From NCBI GenBank assembly GCA_015494725.1, contig WGAR01000104.1, positions 1 through 8,264 of the forward strand: a stretch of DNA of 8,264 nt, written 5' to 3'. The notes below the pieces were generated by a model, which was not told where the DNA came from, did no database searches, and saw only the letters and a list, made by a program, of their open reading frames with translations. The DNA is from Thermodesulfobacteriaceae bacterium. GTDB taxonomy: Bacteria; Desulfobacterota; Thermodesulfobacteria; Thermodesulfobacteriales; Thermodesulfobacteriaceae. A program made the position numbers and the translations under genes. This document shows positions 7,358-8,264 of this stretch, in pieces; within the stretch, counting starts at the first letter, position 1; every line of letters starts with the position of its first letter.

Positions 7358-8264
7358 GGTTTTCCTTCCCCGAAATACATGCGTAATATTTTCCCGGCTA
7401 AGGGTGCCGCCACCTCCCCTCCGTGCCCTCCATGTTCCACAAAAACCCCTACCACCACCTGGGGATCCTCTGCCGGAGCAAAAGACACAAACCAGGCATG
7501 GTCTCTTTCCTGATAGGGAATCTCCCCGGTTTCGTGTTCCTTCTTCTTACGCACCACCTGGGCGGTACCGGTCTTTCCCGCTACCACTATTCCCTTTAAG
7601 CGAGCCGCCCTTCCGGTTCCGTGTTTTCCGTTGACCGCTTCGATCAACCCCTCCTTGACCCAGCGCAGATGGATACCTTTTACCGGAAGTTCTCCCTCCT
7701 TCCGGGGACGAGAGATCTGGACCTCCTTCCCGGAGGGATCGGCTATCTCCTCCACCACATAGGGTCTCCAGAGTGTGCCCCCGTTCCCGAGGGCAGCATA
7801 GAATTTGACCAGCTGCATCAGATTAACCTCCAGCGGCCCCTGACCTATGGCCACAAGGAGGGTTTCGCCTTTCTGCCATCTCTTCCCCTGAACCCGGCGT
7901 TTCCAGGCTCGGTCCGGGACCAGTCCGGGTTTTTCCCCCGGGATTCCCAGACCGGAAAGGTGCCCAAAACCGCATTGCCGGGCGAAGCGGGCCAGATAAT
8001 CGATATCCAGACGCGTTCCCAGGGTATAAAAATATACGTCACAGGATTGAGCCAGGGCCTGAACCAACGAGACCTTACCGTGTCCCCATCTTCGCCAGCA
8101 ACGAAAGACCTGGCGTCCCAAGCGATAATACCCCGGGCAATAAATCTCTTCTCCCGGGGTCACCACTCCGGCCTCCAGGGCGGCCAGAAGGGTCACCGGC
8201 TTAAAGGTCGAACCGGGCTGATAGGCCTGAAGGGCCTTGTTTAACAGGGGTTTATAGGGATTCC
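7354..8264 (-). CDS. mrdA: Penicillin-binding protein 2, C-terminal part, 5' end outside the window
   Basis: PBP2 is the monofunctional transpeptidase that crosslinks peptidoglycan during elongation, anchored in the inner membrane with its catalytic domain in the periplasm. The frame is open to the right edge; the first whole codon is at 8262 and 302 residues are visible. All three active-site motifs are present: STFK with the acylated Ser at visible residue 18, SCD at 73-75 (SxD-type second motif as in other PBP2s) and KTGT at 230-233. Other family marks are a CPG...FRCW...GHG stretch after the first motif, IGQG before the mid-domain helices, HAWFVSFAP and the VEHGGHGG loop near the end. A GTG at 8196 is internal: starting there would lose the catalytic Ser. 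Missing are the membrane anchor and pedestal domain. The stop overlaps the rodA start by four bases. Confidence 0.96.
   Translation of the reverse strand, partial: NPYKPLLNKALQAYQPGSTFKPVTLLAALEAGVVTPGEEIYCPGYYRLGRQVFRCWRRWGHGKVSLVQALAQSCDVYFYTLGTRLDIDYLARFARQCGFGHLSGLGIPGEKPGLVPDRAWKRRVQGKRWQKGETLLVAIGQGPLEVNLMQLVKFYAALGNGGTLWRPYVVEEIADPSGKEVQISRPRKEGELPVKGIHLRWVKEGLIEAVNGKHGTGRAARLKGIVVAGKTGTAQVVRKKKEHETGEIPYQERDHAWFVSFAPAEDPQVVVGVFVEHGGHGGEVAAPLAGKILRMYFGEGKP

Noticed and set aside
8194..8196. GTG as the start of a 280-residue protein on the minus strand.
   Set aside because: The frame is open upstream to the edge and includes the catalytic STFK motif just before it. The GTG encodes an internal Val of PBP2.
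7621..8244. Plus-strand open frame of 207 codons opposite mrdA, and similar ones at 5430-5738, 5539-5937 and 7163-7634.
   Set aside because: All lie opposite well-identified genes, lack family resemblance and have no convincing ribosome binding site.

Overview
The window holds an almost gap-free block of core genes, all on the minus strand. Reading in the direction of transcription (high to low coordinates), it contains the 3' part of mrdA (penicillin-binding protein 2), rodA, a 105-base gap with a good sigma-70-type promoter, the seven-gene ATP synthase cluster atpF'-atpF-atpH-atpA-atpG-atpD-atpC, a 111-base gap, and the first 27 codons of a gene that looks like a YbhB/YbcL (PEBP) family protein. 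I see no RNA genes, CRISPR arrays, insertion sequences or mobile-element signatures, and every long plus-strand reading frame is a shadow of these genes.

The organism is a bacterium with peptidoglycan and an elongasome (PBP2 plus RodA). Its DNA is moderately G+C-rich by eye. The ATP synthase has two peripheral-stalk proteins (b' and b), the b protein carries a signal-peptide-like N-terminal extension, and the F1 and stalk genes are separated from the genes for subunits a and c. That combination is familiar from Desulfobacterota and Thermodesulfobacteriota. Charged, E/K/R-rich proteins would suit a thermophile of that group. The assignment is inferred from general family knowledge, not from a search.

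Region by region: 8264-7354 is mrdA, cut by the window edge but with all three active-site motifs present. 7357-6287 is rodA, overlapping mrdA by four bases (ATGA), so the two are almost certainly co-transcribed and translationally coupled. 6286-6182 carries the promoter for the atp operon (TTGACA, 17-base spacer, TAAAAG). 6181-193 is the atp operon, with overlaps or short gaps between genes (-4, -4, 1, 12, 36 and 2 bases). 192-82 has no convincing terminator and only a weak candidate promoter. 81-1 is the start of the PEBP-like gene.

Functionally, PBP2 (transpeptidase) and RodA (glycosyltransferase) form the core peptidoglycan synthase for cell elongation. The atp products form F1 (alpha, beta, gamma, delta, epsilon) and the b/b' peripheral stalk. 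Subunits a and c, which decide ion specificity (H+ or Na+), are not in the window. The region is ordinary housekeeping DNA and I found no sign of a new system. The points that merit a second look are a RodA with a changed conserved loop motif, the extended b subunit, two start-codon decisions, and the PEBP-like gene at the edge.
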